Assembly (NCBI GenBank): GCA_023443745.1
Contig: JAEZTB010000026.1
Location: 1-64,000 of the forward strand
Source: Bacillota bacterium
Lineage (GTDB): Bacteria; Bacillota; Clostridia; DSM-8532
DNA: 64,000 nt
Direction of reading: 5' to 3'
The position numbers were made by a program, and so were the translations under genes. Below are positions 60,602 through 64,000 of the stretch, in pieces; within the stretch, counting starts at the first letter, position 1; the number at the start of each line of letters is the position of its first letter. The notes under the pieces were generated by a model that searched no databases, had not been told where the DNA came from, and was given only the letters and a program-made list of their open reading frames with translations.

Positions 60602-60915
60602 AACAATCCCTCCACATTATGATACATTTCTTTAATGCGGTGCGCTTCTTCCAGGAGAATTTGCTTGCCTATGCCGGTTATGGCATAAAATTTTTTTCTG
60701 TCAATTTCTTTGACCGGTTCGATAAGCCCATCATCTTCAAGTTTGCCTAAGCTTTGATATATTGTTCCTGCGCCTAAAACAATCCGTCCTTTTGTTAACT
60801 CTTTAACATATTGCATAATCCCATAGCCATGACGTTCCTCCTGAAGGGAAAGAAGAATGTAAAACATGGTTTCGCTCATAGGTATAAACCGCTTGCGTAT
60901 TTTTTCAATATTCAA
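60598..60915 (-). CDS. PadR family transcriptional regulator
   Basis: About 105 residues with a PadR winged helix (FIPMSETMFYILLSLQEERHGYGIMQYV, then GAGTIYQSLGKLEDDGLIEPV). I start at TTG 60915, seven bases after GGAGG; the longer frame to 60963 runs into the operator. The stop overlaps the DUF2812 start. The promoter carries two identical palindromic arms, indicating autorepression. Confidence 0.92.
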   Translation of the reverse strand: MNIEKIRKRFIPMSETMFYILLSLQEERHGYGIMQYVKELTKGRIVLGAGTIYQSLGKLEDDGLIEPVKEIDRKKFYAITGIGKQILLEEAHRIKEMYHNVEGLL

Positions 60916-60943
60916 GTTAACACCTCCATACATCACACCAAGA

Positions 60944-60996
60944 TATATCACATCATGATACATTTTAATAGTACATCATGATGTGATATACGTCAA
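60944..60996 (-). promoter_or_regulatory. padR promoter with perfect 16-bp inverted repeat operator
   Basis: TATATCACATCATGAT (60944-60959) and its exact complement (60975-60990) are separated by 15 bases; each arm contains the palindrome-forming ATCATGAT. On the minus strand TTGACG (60991-60996) and TACTAT are 17 bases apart, so one arm fills the -35/-10 spacer and the other lies just past the -10. This would let bound PadR block its own transcription. Confidence 0.8.
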
Positions 60997-61141
60997 TAGT
61001 TTTTATTGAAGATGAGAAGGTCTTCTAACAATTGAATATATCTTGCTGAAGTGCGTTATAAAGATGAGTTGAGCAGCAATGATTTGCATAGAAGATTTTT
61101 GACCGGAAAAATCATTGAGTTGATGTATTTTAGAGCACCCA

Positions 61142-61435
61142 TCAAGGAGACTCACCATCAACGGTTCTTTGAAGTTTTTCTATGTAGGCATTTCTTAGAT
61201 ATAGCACGATATCAATTGAAACCATAATAAAGTTCAAAATGTAAAAATACAAGACATAGGTGATTTTATTCCCTGAAATTTTACTTGCAATACCGCATAT
61301 GTATCCAATTAATATCAATAAAAGGAAGATCAAGCTCTTTCCTTTTGACGATTTTGATTTGATTGATTTGTAGATGGATATTGGCCAGGAGATGCCAAAG
61401 CATATAACCATCATCGCTTCCAAAATTTCTGTCAT
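61142..61435 (-). CDS. Small membrane protein, PQ-loop-like
   Basis: A 97-residue protein with three hydrophobic helices. MVICFGISWPISIYKSIKSKSSKGKS resembles the first helix and loop of PQ-loop/SemiSWEET-type proteins, with WP in place of PQ. GAGG precedes ATG. It lies 13 bases downstream of the YesN-like regulator gene and may share its transcript. Function unknown. Confidence 0.72.
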   Translation of the reverse strand: MTEILEAMMVICFGISWPISIYKSIKSKSSKGKSLIFLLLILIGYICGIASKISGNKITYVLYFYILNFIMVSIDIVLYLRNAYIEKLQRTVDGESP

Positions 61436-61448
61436 TGTTTCAACCTCA

Positions 61449-63017
61449 CTACATTAAATCACTTTTCTGTATTTTCCCTTTTTTTCTATAGGTTTGCGGC
61501 GAATAACCTACCCGACGCTTGAAGACTTTACTGAAATAATTCTCGTCATCATACCCTGTCGAAAGTGCAATCTCCGATAGGGTCATATTGGAGTTGCCGA
61601 CGAGCTCAATGGCTTTTTCAATTCTAATAGTTGTTAAATCATTCATAATCGTTGACCCGTACTTCTCTTTATACGTCTTGGATATATATTGGGGGCTGAG
61701 AAAAAACTTTTTCGACAGAAGTAGTAAGGTGATATTATCACTGTAATACATGCTAATATACTCTCTTACTTTTTGGGCTATATCAATATGAGCCGTATGC
61801 TGATCGATGATACTGCCGAAAAGCTGCATCAGCATTTCAAACCATAGATCCACATCGCTGATCCATGGAGAGATCAGGCTAGAATGCCTTTTTGAATTCG
61901 CTATTTGTATGTTTTCGTTTAAAAGCTTTGCATAAAGCAAATTAGCCTCGGCTGTACATATTTGCAGCTCCCCCAGTGTCAAATGCCCCCTGTCCACCAG
62001 CTTCTGCTTGTATTCCGTAAACAGCTTGCATAGGAATTCATGATTTCCTTCCTTTATTGCCGAATAGAGTAGAAATTCCATGTCCATCAGCCTTGGAATA
62101 CTTGTATTGCTTTTAATGTGCTCTCCATCTTTAAGCACATTGCAGCTCAAAGTGTCTCCAATAACTTTTTTTGTTATCTGCGGCAGTTCATCTATTTTTC
62201 CGGTTATAACTTCATCGGAGGAAAGTGTGGCCAGAGCGATTTCTTTTTTCAGCATTCTCTGGAATTGTCGGATCTTATTTAGGTACTCGGTTGTTTCCCC
62301 ATCACTACCTCCATAGGAAACCATTGCAATATATTGATGCCTGTCAAGGAAAAAAATTTCTTTCGCCGGATAGATTCCCATTATATCATTGAAAATATTT
62401 CTTACAACATAAAGAAAAGCTTCGGCATCATTCTTATACAATTCATCAGTGACTTTTTGAGCATTTCTGGGTAAAACAGCCGATATCATCACCTGATCAC
62501 CGGATACACCGAATTGACCAAATGAGGCAATGATTTCTTTTTGCTCACCAATCTCACCCCTAATCCATTGCAGTATGCTCTTTTCTAAAAAAACTCTCCC
62601 GTCCCCGCTCCCTTCTCCTTTGGATGCTTCACTACTCCGGTCTGCGCCTTTTGCGGCATTGATTGCATTGATAACAGCATTTTCCAGTTCATCCTTCTTA
62701 AAAGGCTTTAATATATAATCAACGCCACGGGCCAGAATCGCGGCCCTTGTATAATTGAAGTCACTGTAACCACTTACAACGATGACCTGGACAGCGATAT
62801 TCCTTTTCTTCAATTGGGCCATGAGCTCGACTCCGTCCATGATTGGCATTTGCATATCCAGAATCATGATTTCAGGGTGTTCCTTTTCCAATATCCTTAT
62901 AGCTTCAAAGCCATTTTCGGCCTCCAGTATCCTATCAATACCATATTTTTCAGCATCAAGAATAAGCTTGATCCCTTCCCGCACATGAGCTTCATCATCA
63001 ACCAGGAGCAGCTTCAT
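61449..63017 (-). CDS. YesN-type response regulator with AraC DNA-binding domain
   Basis: About 522 residues: an N-terminal receiver domain (about 1-120) with the acidic pair in LLVDDE and the phosphoacceptor in IMILDMQMPIMDG; a middle region of about 270 residues; and a C-terminal AraC helix-turn-helix pair (about 425-515; ITLLLLSKKFFLSPQYISKTY, LSEIALSTGYDDENYFSKVFKRRVGYSPQTYRKK). I start at ATG 63017 after GGGGG. It overlaps the histidine kinase gene by 20 bases. Such pairs usually control carbohydrate uptake; the LplABC-like operon at 53-57 kb is a candidate target. Confidence 0.95.
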   Translation of the reverse strand: MKLLLVDDEAHVREGIKLILDAEKYGIDRILEAENGFEAIRILEKEHPEIMILDMQMPIMDGVELMAQLKKRNIAVQVIVVSGYSDFNYTRAAILARGVDYILKPFKKDELENAVINAINAAKGADRSSEASKGEGSGDGRVFLEKSILQWIRGEIGEQKEIIASFGQFGVSGDQVMISAVLPRNAQKVTDELYKNDAEAFLYVVRNIFNDIMGIYPAKEIFFLDRHQYIAMVSYGGSDGETTEYLNKIRQFQRMLKKEIALATLSSDEVITGKIDELPQITKKVIGDTLSCNVLKDGEHIKSNTSIPRLMDMEFLLYSAIKEGNHEFLCKLFTEYKQKLVDRGHLTLGELQICTAEANLLYAKLLNENIQIANSKRHSSLISPWISDVDLWFEMLMQLFGSIIDQHTAHIDIAQKVREYISMYYSDNITLLLLSKKFFLSPQYISKTYKEKYGSTIMNDLTTIRIEKAIELVGNSNMTLSEIALSTGYDDENYFSKVFKRRVGYSPQTYRKKGKIQKSDLM

Positions 63018-64000
63018 CACCTTCACCCCCTTCCTTTTGAAGATTCAATGAAATGACAGTGGCTTCATAGGGAATACTTTCAATACTCCAGGTGAACCGA
63101 TTGTTGGAGTATATCTTTAACCTCTGCAACACATTAACAATACCAATACCGTCACCGCTTTCATTATTTAAGCCATACTTTTCATACCTTTCTTTAATTT
63201 TGTTAATGGTCGCACCATCTATACCTTCTCCATTATCAATGATCTTGATTGTCAGACAATCCTGAAGGGAAATATGAATAGATATGGAGCAGTAGCGACA
63301 CTGATTCTTCATTCCGTGCTGAATACTGTTTTCGACCAAAGGCTGCAATATCATCTTAGGAACACGGACATCCAATGCCTCTTTAGGGCAAGACACTCTA
63401 AAATCAATTTGGTTTCCGAAGCGTCCGGCCTGCAAAGACATATAGTTACTAATATGGGCTAATTCATTTTGAAGCTTTACAACATCATCTCCCGCCTCCA
63501 TATTGTATCTGAAAATGGAGCTTAAGTCGGAAAGCTTCTCACTGACCTCCAGAGCATTTTGTTTAAGAGCGAGCGTGCTGATATATTGCAGCATATTATA
63601 GAGGAAGTGAGGATTGATTTGTGCCTGCAGCATTTTCAGCCTTGCTTTGGAAGCTTCCAGAACACTTCTGTACTCTCGGTTGATGAGATCATTCAGGCTC
63701 TCTACCATATCCTGAAATCTACCCTCCAATATGCTCAGCTCATCCTTATTACTTGTTGTTTCTTCTATTTCGAACTTTCCCATTTCCACATGTTCAATAT
63801 TGCTGAGAATACGCTTTACCGGTGAGATAATCAGCATATATAATACTGCCATAAAGATCAGTATGCAAATAAGAGAAGTGCCTTGAATAATTAGGGAGGT
63901 TCCAAGGGTCTTTATGGCTGATTGATTCATTAAACTGTTGCTGATAAACTTAACTAAAAGAATGGGCGTTTTCTTGTACTGGTCTGAACAAAAAATAAAA
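62998..64000 (-). CDS. YesM-type sensor histidine kinase, 5' end cut by window
   Basis: The reading frame is open to the right edge, so the N-terminal sensor domain is missing; the visible part begins within the extracytoplasmic region (KKTPILLVKFISNS). It has one membrane helix (GTSLIICILIF-like, about 63,840-63,900), a HAMP linker (ISPVKRILSNIEHVEMGKFE), the His_kinase motif LQAQINPHFLYNML with the phosphorylated histidine, and an ATPase domain (LVENSIQHG, IIDNGEGIDG, GIGIVNVLQRL). Partner of the overlapping response regulator. Confidence 0.93.
   Translation of the reverse strand, partial: FIFCSDQYKKTPILLVKFISNSLMNQSAIKTLGTSLIIQGTSLICILIFMAVLYMLIISPVKRILSNIEHVEMGKFEIEETTSNKDELSILEGRFQDMVESLNDLINREYRSVLEASKARLKMLQAQINPHFLYNMLQYISTLALKQNALEVSEKLSDLSSIFRYNMEAGDDVVKLQNELAHISNYMSLQAGRFGNQIDFRVSCPKEALDVRVPKMILQPLVENSIQHGMKNQCRYCSISIHISLQDCLTIKIIDNGEGIDGATINKIKERYEKYGLNNESGDGIGIVNVLQRLKIYSNNRFTWSIESIPYEATVISLNLQKEGGEGDEAAPG

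Noticed and set aside
60944..60990. CRISPR-like or transposon end repeat
   Set aside because: Only two arms occur, they overlap promoter elements, and no transposase or direct target duplication is nearby.

Overview
The window looks like chromosomal DNA of an endospore-forming, low-to-mid GC Firmicute of the class Clostridia. The support is veg, a bofA/DUF2508 pair, a CotS-family coat kinase, a DUF3794-LysM protein, several S-layer-homology (SLH) proteins, formate-tetrahydrofolate ligase and YesM/YesN-type two-component genes. I cannot name the genus. I saw no prophage, insertion sequence, CRISPR array, rRNA or ordinary tRNA gene. Both ends cut a gene: a glycosyltransferase at the left edge and a sensor kinase at the right.

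Region 1 (1-10.9 kb, minus strand) is a surface-polysaccharide locus. It holds two family 2 glycosyltransferases around a Wzt/Wzm-type ABC exporter, a decayed DUF1016 nuclease remnant, an O-antigen-ligase/polymerase, a tightly overlapping DUF2304-GT2-GT39 trio, and an SGNH/MBOAT pair for O-acylation. Region 2 (10.9-25.8 kb) is housekeeping and sporulation: a GntR regulator, ispE, DUF3794-LysM, veg, a Phd-HicB-like/HicA-like toxin-antitoxin pair with its own operator, two secreted wall proteins, fhs, a coat pseudokinase, bofA, prmC and DUF1385. Region 3 (26-39.7 kb) holds a fibronectin-III/SLH protein behind a structured leader, glgB, an EamA transporter, a very unusual Arg-Asp/Arg-Glu repeat protein, a TrpXYZ-like ABC importer behind an attenuator-like leader, and a second MBOAT/DHHW acylation cassette.

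Region 4 (39.7-47.9 kb) is the most interesting. A guanine-class riboswitch precedes adenine deaminase and an NCS2 purine permease. After these, two overlapping WYL regulators diverge from a slipin gene and an N-terminally truncated RtcB RNA ligase. The roughly 500 bp between the divergent genes encode no protein. They contain a circularly permuted tRNA-like fold in which T-arm, acceptor, D-arm and anticodon stem all form, but in the order 3' half then 5' half, with the acceptor stem closed by a three-base loop. This is the architecture expected of a bacterial Y RNA (YrlA-like tRNA mimic), a class known to accompany RtcB RNA-repair operons. No Ro60 (TROVE) gene is present in the window.

Region 5 (47.9-64 kb) is carbohydrate metabolism and regulation. 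It has an N-acetylhexosamine kinase with a nucleotidyltransferase, an AraC regulator, an SLH-anchored GH18 chitinase, an LplBCA-like sugar ABC transporter and L-asparaginase. It also has a TetR/NAD-dependent reductase divergent pair with operator-like repeats, a PadR/DUF2812 pair with a perfect 16-bp inverted repeat in its promoter, and a YesN/YesM two-component system cut by the window end. Start codons were reassigned in several genes (including some TTG/GTG starts) from the position of Shine-Dalgarno sequences.
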